A stretch of DNA of 64,000 nt from Candidatus Dadabacteria bacterium UBA1144 (GTDB taxonomy: Bacteria > Desulfobacterota_D > UBA1144), in the NCBI GenBank assembly GCA_002311855.1, contig DCAB01000012.1:37605-101604 (forward strand), written 5' to 3'. The notes under the pieces were generated by a model, which was not told the DNA's origin, ran no database searches, and saw nothing but the letters and a program-made list of their open reading frames with translations. Within the stretch, counting starts at the first letter, position 1, and the number at the start of each line of letters is the position of its first letter. Made by a program: the position numbers and the translations under genes. Of this stretch, positions 10,715-19,939 are shown piece after piece.

Positions 10715-11250
10715 TAAAGTTCTCCTTCAAGATTTAAATTTTTTAATTCGTTAATTTTTCCGTTTAATGAACCATCAAAAAATTTATCTTCCACCTGTAA
10801 AATTAATCCACCAATAATATTAGAATCTTCTTTAAAGGTGATTTCAAGATTTTCACCCCAAATATTTTCCAGATTTTCTCTAACAAGTTGTAATTTTTCA
10901 ATTTGTGCGGTGTTGACGGTAGTAACTTCAATCTTGATTTTTCCTAATATCATTCTTAATTTTTTTAAGAAAAATTCTCTGGAATCGACAAATGTTTTCA
11001 AAAGATTAAATTCAATTAGTGCTTCTAGAAAATTTCTAGTGTGTTTGCAATCTGAAACAATTTCTGAAATTATATCAATTTTTAAGGACGATGGATAGAT
11101 ATCGTTAATTAAGCATGACTTAATACTTCTGTCTGAGTTAAATGTATCAATGAAGTTAGACAAACCTGCGTATAGTCTTTCAAGCTCATGTTTCGAAAGT
11201 GTTCCTATTGTGAGAGCATGGAACAAATCATTAATTGTTGCTGATGACAT
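10714..11250 (-). CDS. atpH: ATP synthase delta subunit
   Basis: This peripheral-stalk subunit joins F1 to the b/b' stalk. It has the six-helix N-terminal domain ([31 protein letters not shown]) and the C-terminal segment with [29 protein letters not shown] typical of OSCP/delta. The start is decided by the ribosome binding site. A longer frame from 11268 would read MRRLSKM, but those codons contain the GAGGAGG sequence itself, nine bases before the ATG at 11250. The 178-residue version is therefore preferred. It overlaps the end of atpF by 20 bases. Confidence 0.93.
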   Translation of the reverse strand: MSSATINDLFHALTIGTLSKHELERLYAGLSNFIDTFNSDRSIKSCLINDIYPSSLKIDIISEIVSDCKHTRNFLEALIEFNLLKTFVDSREFFLKKLRMILGKIKIEVTTVNTAQIEKLQLVRENLENIWGENLEITFKEDSNIIGGLILQVEDKFFDGSLNGKINELKNLNLEGEL

Positions 11251-11746
11251 TTTGCTTAACCTCCTCAAAAAATGAAGATATTAACATTGTATCTTTTGTT
11301 TCATCGATGTCGCTCATAAGTTCGTACCGAGTGAACTCAATGGATTTGTTTAATACTTCAATGTGAATATCGTTTGTTAATTTGATTGATTCCAATTTAA
11401 TAATATCAGTCGTATCATTTTTTATTTTATCGATCATAAGATGAGCATTCTCTATAATTTTAGAGATTTTTTTATTAGTAACAGAATCAATTGAATTTCT
11501 TAGTTCAGTTAGTTCGGATTCGATAAGATCTATTTTTTGCGAATTCTCGTCATATGTTTTTTGAGCATCGTCAATAATTTCAGTAGCTTTATCAATCTCA
11601 TTTTTGATTTTTAAACTTCTTGAAGAAAAGAATTCAGATATTGGCTTTTTGAGTAAATAATACAAAACTCCAAAAAATAAAATTAAATTAAGCAAATGAT
11701 AAAATGCAAATTTAATTTGTCCAACAATATCTAATTCGTTTGCCAT
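11231..11746 (-). CDS. atpF: ATP synthase b subunit
   Basis: This 171-residue protein has one membrane helix (FAFYHLLNLILFFGVLYYLL, residues 12-31), the KKPISEFFSSRS transition and a long charged coiled coil to the C-terminus, as expected for a peripheral-stalk b subunit. It is the second of two b-type genes in tandem, one base after the b' gene, so the stalk is probably a b/b' heterodimer. Sequence conservation in b subunits is low, so position and architecture carry the assignment. Confidence 0.92.
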   Translation of the reverse strand: MANELDIVGQIKFAFYHLLNLILFFGVLYYLLKKPISEFFSSRSLKIKNEIDKATEIIDDAQKTYDENSQKIDLIESELTELRNSIDSVTNKKISKIIENAHLMIDKIKNDTTDIIKLESIKLTNDIHIEVLNKSIEFTRYELMSDIDETKDTMLISSFFEEVKQNVISNN

Positions 11747-11747
11747 A

Positions 11748-12263
11748 TTAATTAACTTTGTTTTTTATGATGTTTGATAATTCTCTTATCTGCAATGAGA
11801 TTTCATCATCGCTTACCTTGATTTCGTCTATACTCATATTTTTTACTGAGCTTATTAGCTCATAATTCAAATTCTTTCTCGCTTGATCAATAGCACTAAT
11901 CGATTGGTCCTTAGCTTCTTTAATTATTTTATCAGCTTGTTTTTTTGCTTCATTTATTTTTTCATTTGAAGATTTTTCTATTTCTAATCTGAACTCTGAC
12001 AATCTTTTTTTGTATTCTAATGCTAAATCTAGGGATTGCTCCCTCATGCTTTTTGCTCTTTCAATTCTGACGGAGGTTTCGATATCTCTATCTTCTTTAA
12101 GATTAAGTAAAGGTTGAAACATAAACTTATTAAGAAATAAAATTATGAAAATAAAAATTGAAAGTTCAATAAAAAAAGTACCGTCGACCATCAGAACATT
12201 GGACGTATCAGCAGAAAAAGCTTTAGAACTGAACAACAATAAAAAAACAGGAAATAGTCTCAT
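11748..12263 (-). CDS. ATP synthase b' subunit with signal-peptide-like N-terminus
   Basis: This second b-type subunit is 171 residues long. A hydrophobic N-terminus, MRLFPVFLLLFSSKAFSA, looks like a cleavable signal peptide and precedes the true membrane helix (FFIELSIFIFIILFLNKFMFQPLL). A long charged coiled coil rich in Lys, Glu and Ala follows. It lies three bases downstream of the antiporter gene and one base upstream of atpF. In photosynthetic bacteria, alphaproteobacteria and deltaproteobacteria two different b subunits occur together. The symbols atpX, atpF' and atpG are all used for b'. Confidence 0.88.
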   Translation of the reverse strand: MRLFPVFLLLFSSKAFSADTSNVLMVDGTFFIELSIFIFIILFLNKFMFQPLLNLKEDRDIETSVRIERAKSMREQSLDLALEYKKRLSEFRLEIEKSSNEKINEAKKQADKIIKEAKDQSISAIDQARKNLNYELISSVKNMSIDEIKVSDDEISLQIRELSNIIKNKVN

Positions 12264-12266
12264 TAA

Positions 12267-13505
12267 TTAGTCCCTAAAAAACCGGTAAAGAAGAGGTGGT
12301 GCAACAAAAGTTGTAAGCATAACCATAACCAATAGTGCCGAATACTCGCCTTTTTGAAGAACACCAGAAACAAGCCCCATTGATGCAAATATCAGCCCAA
12401 CCTCACCTCTGGGTATCATCCCAATTCCAATCACCAACTTGTTAGCTTTTAAAGAAAAAGCTCCCAAGCCACTAGCCAATTTACCGATTACCGCAATTAC
12501 AAATAAAACTAAAGCTAAGAGTATAACAGCAATGTTTTCCTTTATAAAGGGATTAAAGACAGAGAGATCAACTGCAGACCCTACCATTATAAAGAAAATA
12601 GGAATAAACACATCAGCAACCGGCTTTAATCTCTCCTCTATTAAGGTTTTTTGATGTGTCTTAGCTAACAATAACCCCGCAGCAAAGGCACCTATAATTG
12701 GTGCCAATCCAGCGAGATGTCCCAAATAAGCAAATACAAACGTATAAGCAAGCGCTCCAAGAAGCAAACTACCTCTCGCTTTTAGATTATGAACAAACAG
12801 AAAAAGTCTTGATGTGAATAAATTGCCAATCACAATTGCCAAAAACAAGAATCCCACAGCTTTTACTGTTATTATTCCGATATCAAAAATTTCAAAAGAG
12901 CTTGATCCTTCAGAAGCTGTTGTTGCTATAACCCCGCTGATGACAGCAAGAATAATAAGTCCTATCACATCATCAATTACAGCAGCACTAAGAATAACCC
13001 TTGCTTCGATTGTTTTAAGTTTATTTAATTCTGATAAAACTCTTGCAGTAATACCCACGCTAGTAGCCGTCAGAGTAGCACCAATTGTCAATGCAACCAA
13101 AAATAACCTGGATTCCGAAGTAAAACTGAGAAAATTGAGGTCAGCTAACAAGAAAACGCAATAAAATCCTAGAAGAAATGGTAAAACAACGCCAATAACA
13201 GCAACGATTAAGGACGAAGGGCCAACATTTAGTAATTCATTGAGGTCAGTTTCTAAACCAATCTCAAAAAGTAGAATTGCCACACCCACTTCCGCTAAAA
13301 GATGAAAGACATCGTATCCCATTGCTCCATAAAGAGGGATAAGGCCTAGGGCTCCTAAAAGAACACCGGCAATTAATTCCCCTAGAACTTCTGGTTGTTT
13401 GAATCTTATAAATAATGAGCCAATTTTCTTTCCAGCAATAAAAATAATTGCTAAGGTTAGAAAAAAGCTTCCAACTGAATAAGTATTCGGGTCTTCTATA
13501 GACAT
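12267..13505 (-). CDS. CPA2-family Na+/H+ antiporter (NapA-like)
   Basis: This 412-residue, strongly hydrophobic protein has about twelve to thirteen membrane helices. Family features include FKQPEVLGELIAGVLLGALGLIP near residue 38, the unwound-helix region ATLTATSVGITARVLSELNKL near 143, and the paired aspartates AAVIDDVIGLI near 174. A double Asp at this place is the ion-binding signature of electrogenic NapA-type exchangers. There is no C-terminal TrkA-N domain, so it is unlike KefB/KefC. It is the first gene of the ATP synthase operon, three bases before b'. Ion specificity is inferred. Confidence 0.88.
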   Translation of the reverse strand: MSIEDPNTYSVGSFFLTLAIIFIAGKKIGSLFIRFKQPEVLGELIAGVLLGALGLIPLYGAMGYDVFHLLAEVGVAILLFEIGLETDLNELLNVGPSSLIVAVIGVVLPFLLGFYCVFLLADLNFLSFTSESRLFLVALTIGATLTATSVGITARVLSELNKLKTIEARVILSAAVIDDVIGLIILAVISGVIATTASEGSSSFEIFDIGIITVKAVGFLFLAIVIGNLFTSRLFLFVHNLKARGSLLLGALAYTFVFAYLGHLAGLAPIIGAFAAGLLLAKTHQKTLIEERLKPVADVFIPIFFIMVGSAVDLSVFNPFIKENIAVILLALVLFVIAVIGKLASGLGAFSLKANKLVIGIGMIPRGEVGLIFASMGLVSGVLQKGEYSALLVMVMLTTFVAPPLLYRFFRD

Positions 13506-13629
13506 GTACAGAACCTAAAACGACTAAATTTTCTCATGAAACAAACCTATAGTCAAACTTAATATTTACTATTTTTTGTGCTTAAAATAATTTAAAGTTT
13601 ACTAAGTAAAAGACTTTAAAGAGATACAA

Positions 13630-15375
13630 ATGCCAACCAGAAATATACGTCTTGCCATATATAATTTGTGGACCAACCAATATACATACTTCATATTGAT
13701 TGGTTTTATAGTTGGAATTTGTGCGGGTTTCTCGAATCTAATTTTCCATTTCTTGTACAACACAATTTCTTCATCATTGATTGTCCCGCTTGCAGAGAAA
13801 AATATAGTTATTTTTGGAACAATCATCGGTGGAGTAATTTTATTCTTTGTACAACATATTTCAAAAAGAGATGATATCCTAGGATATAAATTTCATAGAT
13901 TCATCCATAACGTTTCACAAGGCAGTGGACTAATAAGCATCAAAGAGACAATAGTTAAGAGTTTTTCTCAGGTTATATCCTTAGGTTTTGGTGGTTCAGT
14001 TGGACAAGAAGGTCCGATGGCTCAATTAGGCGGATCGATTGGAAGCATTTTAGGACAGAGAATAAGAATAAAAAAAACTGATTTAAAAATATTTATTGCG
14101 TGCGGTATTGCAGGTGCAATAGCAGCCACATTCAATGCTCCAATTACTGGAGTTCTTTTTGTTGAAGAAGTTACACTACTTAGAAACATAAAAATCAGAA
14201 GCTTCTTGCCTGTCGTCATTTCTGCTGCAACTGCTACAGTAGTCGCAGGATTCTATAGTTCCGAGGATAATATTTTTTATAATGTTGATTTTCTCTTATT
14301 TAGTTACAATGAGTTATTCATATACGCCTTAATGGGAGTTGCAATAGGTCTGAGTTCATCCTTTTTTACGAAGTTACATTTTTCAATTGAGAAAAAATTT
14401 GAAAATACATTTACTGACCAGAAGATAAGGCCCTTAGTCGGAGGAATACTTCTAGGTTTGATTGCTTTTATACCTTTTGGAATTGGACTAGATGTTTTAG
14501 GAAATGGCCACGAAACGATAAGAAAAGCTTTTTCTCATGAATATGGTTTATGGATTGTCCTTGCGATACTTCTTGTAAAACCTATCGCAACATCTATAAC
14601 TCTAAGTAGCGGGTGGCCTGGTGGTATATTCGCACCAGCAATCTTCTTAGGTGCCCTATGTGGATATTTGTTTGGGTTTGGAGTAGAAACTATTTTTTAT
14701 TCTGATTTTGTTAATCCAGGAGATCTATCGATCTCCTATGCAATTGTAGGAATGGGAACATTTCTTGCCGCAATGACTCAAGCACCTTTAACATCCATTT
14801 TTTTTATTTTTGAATTAACAGAAACTTATCAATCTGTTTTACCAATAATGGTAAGTTCCGTAATTGGAACATCCATTTACAAATTAATAATAGGAAGATC
14901 TTTTGAAGCATGTTATCTGAAAAACGAGAATATCGAGTTAGCTCAGAATGAAGAGTCTCATATACTTAGCAATATGAAAGTCAGTGAAATTATGAGAAGA
15001 GACGTGGTTACCATACCGGAGAAAATGCCTCTTGGTAAATTTATTGAATTTCTCCCAACCACTCAGCTAACAACTTTCCCATTGATTGACGAGGACGATA
15101 ATTTATCGGGAATAATATCTGTTCAAGATTATAGAGGGTGGGTTCTTGATGAAGAATTAAGAGATGTAGTAATCATGAAAGATTTAGCTTCCACGAATGT
15201 GAACACCGTTACTCCAGAGGAGTCAATGTTGGAAGTCCTTAGGCATTGGGACAAAGGAGATATTTTACCAGTTGTTTCTAGACCTGGATCAAAGAAAATT
15301 ATAGGATTTTTATCAAGAAGGGATGCATTAATAGCTTACAATAAAGCACTTAATGAAGAATCCTCAGAAAATTAA
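13630..15375 (+). CDS. ClC-family chloride transporter with C-terminal CBS pair
   Basis: This 581-residue protein has the ClC membrane domain in residues 1-430. It shows GGSVGQEGPMAQLGGSIGS near 119-137, carrying the gating glutamate in GQEGP (GREGP in E. coli ClcA), and GWPGGIFAPAIFLG near 333-346 (the GxFxP selectivity motif). Two CBS domains follow, about 452-505 and 518-575, which bind adenine nucleotides in related proteins. The retained gating glutamate suggests a Cl-/H+ exchanger. It is divergent from the antiporter-ATP synthase operon across a 124-base gap, and its end overlaps the convergent gshA stop by four bases. Confidence 0.93.
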   Translation: MPTRNIRLAIYNLWTNQYTYFILIGFIVGICAGFSNLIFHFLYNTISSSLIVPLAEKNIVIFGTIIGGVILFFVQHISKRDDILGYKFHRFIHNVSQGSGLISIKETIVKSFSQVISLGFGGSVGQEGPMAQLGGSIGSILGQRIRIKKTDLKIFIACGIAGAIAATFNAPITGVLFVEEVTLLRNIKIRSFLPVVISAATATVVAGFYSSEDNIFYNVDFLLFSYNELFIYALMGVAIGLSSSFFTKLHFSIEKKFENTFTDQKIRPLVGGILLGLIAFIPFGIGLDVLGNGHETIRKAFSHEYGLWIVLAILLVKPIATSITLSSGWPGGIFAPAIFLGALCGYLFGFGVETIFYSDFVNPGDLSISYAIVGMGTFLAAMTQAPLTSIFFIFELTETYQSVLPIMVSSVIGTSIYKLIIGRSFEACYLKNENIELAQNEESHILSNMKVSEIMRRDVVTIPEKMPLGKFIEFLPTTQLTTFPLIDEDDNLSGIISVQDYRGWVLDEELRDVVIMKDLASTNVNTVTPEESMLEVLRHWDKGDILPVVSRPGSKKIIGFLSRRDALIAYNKALNEESSEN

Positions 15376-16580
15376 TTTTTTTTCAATAAATAATTTATTT
15401 CAAAACCTGTTGCTAGTGAACCAATTTTTGAAATAATTTCTAAAGCAGGGTTGATAAAACTCGCACAATCATTATGAGTCTCGTTAAGACATAAGCATTG
15501 AAAATACATACCCCTTGTATTTAAATTTTCAACAGAGCTTTTAAGATTGTTTACGCGATAAAAACCCCCAGCCAGTTCACAATTAATTAAATAATAAACA
15601 GGTTCTTTGTTTGAATAAATAGTTTCTATTCCCTCTTGAATAATAATGTCCCTTAATAAATTACCACCTTTTGAAACTTTCATTCTTTTTCTCCCATCTC
15701 TATTCAAATTTATTATTTCTTCACCCTGATTAAGCTGCATGACAGACATTCCATAAGTTCCAGTATTACTTTTAATGAATAAAAAAGGATTTTCGACTTT
15801 GTAGTGACTTGATAACTCATAAAGCATTTCATTCGATAAATTAGCGAGTCTTTTTCTATCCTCAACTGTTTCGAAATTTATGTCTTCAACTAATTTGGTT
15901 TTTAAAGAAAAACAAGAGGAGTCCATCTTAATTAATTCAGCAAATTCGCTAATTAATTTATTATAAAATTCGAAATGTATATTTTTCTTCCTCGAATGCC
16001 ACCCTACTTCTGCAGGGGGAACGACTAACTGTTCTAGTCCAGTTAGAATTGGGGGTGACGAGTCTGAAAAGTCATTGTTAATTAAGACGAGATCTGGATC
16101 AAAACCAGAAAGGAATACTCTATTCTTTTCCCTCAATATATTTTCTGCAAAAACCTTAGTTTTTGATGATGATTCAAATTCAAATTTTACAACCGATTTG
16201 TTATCCGAAATTAGCCCCACTCTAGTTTCGAGATTTGCTTTCTCTAAAATATTTAAAATAGCAAGTACATTATCCCAGTAAAAAGGATTCCTGGTATGGA
16301 GCTCTGGAACAATTAACACTTTTTTAATTTTTGATCCATAAGTTAGCTTTATATGGTTTTTGGTCAACATGGCAGCTCTAATTAAGAAAGTTTCACATAG
16401 ATTATTAAATCCTGCTGGGAAGATGTTCGTATCAACTGCCGCAATTTTATTCTTAGAAACTCTTAGATCAACAGATGTATAAAAAGGTACTTTTATTTTT
16501 AATCTCTTTTGCTGGATCCAAGAATTTATTTTCTCTTGATTATCAAGCATAATTTTATTGGCCTGTTCTAAAAATTCCAT
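15372..16580 (-). CDS. gshA: Glutamate-cysteine ligase, proteobacterial short family
   Basis: This 402-residue protein resembles the glutamate-cysteine ligase family first defined in Acidithiobacillus (TIGR02049 type), not the E. coli or plant type. The clearest signature is VDLRVSKNKIAAVDTNIFPAGFNNLCETF near residues 37-65. KSNTGTYGMSVMQL near 266-279 looks like the ATP-grasp-like core. It would make gamma-glutamylcysteine for glutathione. No glutathione synthetase is in the window. It follows the DsbA-like gene on the same strand after 76 bases, so purB, dsbA-like and gshA may be one transcript. Confidence 0.8.
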   Translation of the reverse strand: MEFLEQANKIMLDNQEKINSWIQQKRLKIKVPFYTSVDLRVSKNKIAAVDTNIFPAGFNNLCETFLIRAAMLTKNHIKLTYGSKIKKVLIVPELHTRNPFYWDNVLAILNILEKANLETRVGLISDNKSVVKFEFESSSKTKVFAENILREKNRVFLSGFDPDLVLINNDFSDSSPPILTGLEQLVVPPAEVGWHSRKKNIHFEFYNKLISEFAELIKMDSSCFSLKTKLVEDINFETVEDRKRLANLSNEMLYELSSHYKVENPFLFIKSNTGTYGMSVMQLNQGEEIINLNRDGRKRMKVSKGGNLLRDIIIQEGIETIYSNKEPVYYLINCELAGGFYRVNNLKSSVENLNTRGMYFQCLCLNETHNDCASFINPALEIISKIGSLATGFEINYLLKKN

Positions 16581-16656
16581 TTTTTTATTTAATCATAAGA
16601 TATTGTTATTATGTCAACAATCACTATTTTATTACCAGATACTAACTGAAAAGCAA

Positions 16657-17535
16657 CTACTGAGAAAACTTTTCAATTGCTTCTACGATTTTCATGAAGT
16701 CAGTCCCGGATACAATGTAACCATTGATTACAAAAGTTGGTGTTGAATTAATACCAAGAAGTCTGCTTTCAGCCAAATCGGAATCCACAATAGAGACGTA
16801 TTTTTTGTCACTATATGAGCGGAGACATTTGTCGTATGGGAATTCTACGCTTGATTCAGTAAAGATTCTCATAATATCTTCTTTAAAAGATTCTTCTTTA
16901 ATTCCACTTTGGGAGTTAAAAATTAAATCATGTGCCAACCAAAATTGTTCATTCCCAAATGTACTATGAATGCAGGCCGTATAATAAGCAGCATCATCAG
17001 CCCATCTGTGAAAAGTCAGAGGTAAATGCTTATAGTAGAATGTAATTTTTTCACCGTATCTTTTCTTGAGCTCTGGAATAATCTCGATGGCTCCAAATTT
17101 ACACGCAGGACATTGAAAATCTGAGTATTCAACTATTTCGATTTGTTTGGAATCTTTTGGTCCACGGCTGGGTGCATTTGATAGATTTATATTTTTCATT
17201 ATTTCTTCATTTCTTGATGGCCGAGAAAAATCATATATGTTCGGATTAAGAATGATATAGGTACCATCGTTTGAGATTAAAAAAGACAGTTGTTGTGTCT
17301 TATCCAGTTTCTTGAAAAGTATTGCGCCTTCTTTGAGCCCTTGAATGGGTGAATCCCTAAGAGCGGTAATTGATACCAATGCATCGTCAGGTATGGCATC
17401 GCTAAAACCTTTCTTAAATTTTTTTAAGACCTCTTCTTTTGATATATTTGATGAACTCGGGATAGAATTATTTATATAATCACAGCCAATTAGAAAAAAG
17501 ATTAGAAAAAAACTAAAGCTTAAGAATTTTCTCAT
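16657..17535 (-). CDS. DsbA-like thiol-disulfide oxidoreductase, lipoprotein-type N-terminus
   Basis: This 292-residue exported protein has an N-terminal hydrophobic segment ending in FFLIGCDY, a plausible lipobox with Cys18. An N-terminal domain of about 100 residues resembles the dimerisation domain of DsbC/DsbG-like proteins. A thioredoxin-fold domain follows from about residue 115, with the active site CPAC at EYSDFQCPACKFGAIEI and a cis-proline region STPTFVINGYIVSG. It probably works in the periplasm on disulfide formation or isomerisation. Its ATG overlaps the purB stop by four bases, so it is translationally coupled. Confidence 0.87.
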   Translation of the reverse strand: MRKFLSFSFFLIFFLIGCDYINNSIPSSSNISKEEVLKKFKKGFSDAIPDDALVSITALRDSPIQGLKEGAILFKKLDKTQQLSFLISNDGTYIILNPNIYDFSRPSRNEEIMKNINLSNAPSRGPKDSKQIEIVEYSDFQCPACKFGAIEIIPELKKRYGEKITFYYKHLPLTFHRWADDAAYYTACIHSTFGNEQFWLAHDLIFNSQSGIKEESFKEDIMRIFTESSVEFPYDKCLRSYSDKKYVSIVDSDLAESRLLGINSTPTFVINGYIVSGTDFMKIVEAIEKFSQ

Positions 17536-18830
17536 TTGGATTTGATAACCCTTTTTAATATAAATTCAGCGTTATTGAATAAATTTTTGAAGCTAAAACA
17601 TTTTTCAATTTCTTTTTTAGTTAAATATTTAGTAATTTTAGAATCGTTTAACAATAAATCTTTAAAATCTCTCTTACGCTCCCATGCAACAAGAGCATTA
17701 TCCTGAACCATTTTGTAAGACTTCTCTCTGCTCAAACCCTTTTCTATCAATTTTACTAGTACGTTTTGAGAAAAAATCACACCGTTTGATTTCCATATAT
17801 TTGACAACATGTTTTCTTCGTAAATATTTAAATTTTTTAACATATAATTTAGTCTGTATAGCATAAAATGAGTTAGTATTGAGGAATCAGGACAAATTAC
17901 TCTTTCTACTGAGGAGTGACTAATGTCTCGCTCATGCCATAGTGGGATATTTTCGAATGCAGCGACAGTATTAGCTCTAACAATTCTTGAAAGACCGGTT
18001 AAATTCTCTGATAAAATCGGATTTCTTTTATGAGGCATCGCAGATGAGCCTTTTTGATTTTTTAAAAAAGGTTCTTCTACTTCCAGAACTTCAGTTCTTT
18101 GCATATGTCTAATCTGTACGGCGATTCTTTCTATAGCCGATGCAATAAAAGATAGTGAAGAAAAATAGTCAGCATGGAAGTCTCTATTGATGATTTGACT
18201 GCTTATATTTGCAGGTTTTAATTTTAAAATGAAGCATGCTTTAGTCTCAATCTTAGGTGAAACATTCGAGTAGGTTCCAACGGCACCAGAAATTTTACCA
18301 ACACTACAGAGCTTGATAGATGCTTCAAGCCTTTTCTTCGCTCTTTTTATTTCATCAAGCCAATTTCCTATTACAAGTCCAAAAGTAGTAACTTCTGCGT
18401 GTACACCATGGGATCTCCCTATTATTGGTGTTTTAATATATTTTTTGGACATTTTTATTAAAGTTTTTATTAGTTTATCAATCTCTAATTGTATAAGATT
18501 TCCTGATTCCACAATTAATAGTGAGAGTGAAGTATCCAAAATATCGGATGAAGTTAAACCCAAATGGATAAATCTTGAATCCTTACCTATTGATTCAGCT
18601 AGGTTTGTAGTAAATGCTACAACATCATGCTTTACTACTTTTTCTATCGATTCAATTCTTTTTACAGAAAATTTTGCTTTTCTTTTGATATTTTTTACTG
18701 AAACTTTAGGAATAAAACCATAAAATGACCAAGCTTCACAAACGGCAATCTCTACGTCAAGCCACTTTTGGTATCTATTTTGTTCTGACCAAACAAACTC
18801 CATTTGATCCAAACTATATCTTTTAATCAT
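17532..18830 (-). CDS. purB: Adenylosuccinate lyase
   Basis: This 432-residue fumarase/aspartase superfamily enzyme acts twice in purine synthesis, on SAICAR and on adenylosuccinate. The signature loop GSSAMPHKRNPILSENL near residues 260-276 contains the catalytic serine pair, and GRSHGVHAEVTTFG near 137-150 holds the conserved His. HERDISHSSVERVICPDSS is typical of PurB rather than argininosuccinate lyase. Its last bases overlap the DsbA-like gene. It is divergent from the PIN/TRAM gene. Confidence 0.95.
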   Translation of the reverse strand: MIKRYSLDQMEFVWSEQNRYQKWLDVEIAVCEAWSFYGFIPKVSVKNIKRKAKFSVKRIESIEKVVKHDVVAFTTNLAESIGKDSRFIHLGLTSSDILDTSLSLLIVESGNLIQLEIDKLIKTLIKMSKKYIKTPIIGRSHGVHAEVTTFGLVIGNWLDEIKRAKKRLEASIKLCSVGKISGAVGTYSNVSPKIETKACFILKLKPANISSQIINRDFHADYFSSLSFIASAIERIAVQIRHMQRTEVLEVEEPFLKNQKGSSAMPHKRNPILSENLTGLSRIVRANTVAAFENIPLWHERDISHSSVERVICPDSSILTHFMLYRLNYMLKNLNIYEENMLSNIWKSNGVIFSQNVLVKLIEKGLSREKSYKMVQDNALVAWERKRDFKDLLLNDSKITKYLTKKEIEKCFSFKNLFNNAEFILKRVIKSK

Positions 18831-18882
18831 AGAATTCCTTAGAGGATATTAACATAACATTGTTATAAACTCTTTCCCAAAC

Positions 18883-18910
18883 TTGTTAATTAGACTTGAT
18901 TCATTATAAT
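18883..18910 (+). promoter_or_regulatory. Promoter placed for a leaderless transcript of the PIN/TRAM gene
   Basis: TTGTTA (18883-18888), a 16-base spacer and a perfect TATAAT (18905-18910) precede the ATG ATG at 18915 and 18918 by only four to seven bases. A start seven bases after the -10 box would fall on the second ATG, so the mRNA may carry no leader. No Shine-Dalgarno sequence could be placed in so short a gap. Confidence 0.55.
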
Positions 18911-18914
18911 TTTT

Positions 18915-19937
18915 ATGATGAATCCGTTAAAAACGATTTTTTCGATAATTAGTGCAATTGCCTGTTTTTGGATCACATTTACTGGGCTAAAACCTGGAGG
19001 AGACCTATTGCTTCCATACTCAGTTGGCATAGGTCTGTTTTGCGGTATCATAACATTTGCTTTAGTTTATTATTCCGAGAAAGTATTCACCAATTTAAGT
19101 GCCAAAGCACTTGTTGGTGCAACAGTTGGTATAGCTGCTGCTTTATTGCTATTTCTAACTTTTAACTACTTCTCACAGATAGTAGGATTAAGCACCAAGT
19201 ATCCTCCTTTTACATATCCGATAGTTTTCTTATCTACCATATGTCTTGGAATCGCAGTTGGTTTAAAAAAAGGTAGTAATCCAGACCCTGCTAAAAAGGC
19301 AAATGATGAGTATTTTCACGCTAAAATTCTTGATACAAGTGCAATAATTGATGGAAGAATCTCCGATATTTCTGAAGTTGGTTTTGTTGAGGGTTCAATT
19401 GTAGTGCCACAATTCGTTATCAGAGAATTGCAATGGATTGCAGATTCAAATGATAATTTAAAGAAGGTGCGAGGGAGAAGGGGGCTCGAAATATTAAAAA
19501 AAATGCAGGATCAAAAGAATGTGCAAGTCAAAATCCTTGATAGAGATTTTACCAATATAAAAGAAGTTGATCTAAAATTAGTAAGACTTGCCAAGGAACT
19601 AAGAGCTCATCTTGTTACAAACGACTTCAATTTAACTAAAGTAGCCAATCTCCAAAATGTCAAAGTTCTCAATGTCAATCAACTAGCAAATTCTTTGAGA
19701 CCCGTCGTCCTTCCTGGTGAACATATGAGGATTAAAGTTATAAAAGAAGGCAAAGATGAAAAGCAAGGAGTAGGATATCTCGAGGATGGAACAATGGTAG
19801 TAATAGATAATGCAAGAAAGCACATTAATGCAGATATAAACATTATAATAACCAGCGTAATACAAACCCCTACTGGTCGTATGATATTCTCCAAGTTGGG
19901 AGATATCCGAGATAGAGACAGCGCCATATCTAATTAG
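18915..19937 (+). CDS. YacL-type membrane protein with PIN and TRAM domains
   Basis: This 340-residue protein has four predicted membrane helices in residues 5-117. A PIN nuclease domain follows at about 135-250, with the metal-binding acidic residues in AKILDTSAIIDGRI, FVIRELQ and HLVTNDFNL. A TRAM RNA-binding domain (about 262-325) is last. The arrangement matches B. subtilis YacL and its deltaproteobacterial relatives, which also lie upstream of ispD-ispF. The substrate of this family is poorly known; an RNA target is expected from the domains. The true start may be the second ATG at 18918, given the promoter position. Confidence 0.9.
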   Translation: MMNPLKTIFSIISAIACFWITFTGLKPGGDLLLPYSVGIGLFCGIITFALVYYSEKVFTNLSAKALVGATVGIAAALLLFLTFNYFSQIVGLSTKYPPFTYPIVFLSTICLGIAVGLKKGSNPDPAKKANDEYFHAKILDTSAIIDGRISDISEVGFVEGSIVVPQFVIRELQWIADSNDNLKKVRGRRGLEILKKMQDQKNVQVKILDRDFTNIKEVDLKLVRLAKELRAHLVTNDFNLTKVANLQNVKVLNVNQLANSLRPVVLPGEHMRIKVIKEGKDEKQGVGYLEDGTMVVIDNARKHINADINIIITSVIQTPTGRMIFSKLGDIRDRDSAISN

Positions 19938-19939
19938 GA

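Noticed and set aside
11251..11268. Longer atpH start (MRRLSKM)
   Set aside because: These codons contain the GAGGAGG site that serves the ATG at 11250.
16581..16656. ATTGTT/AACAAT stem between the DsbA-like gene and gshA as a terminator
   Set aside because: Only six AT-rich pairs and no GC-rich stem; too weak to support.
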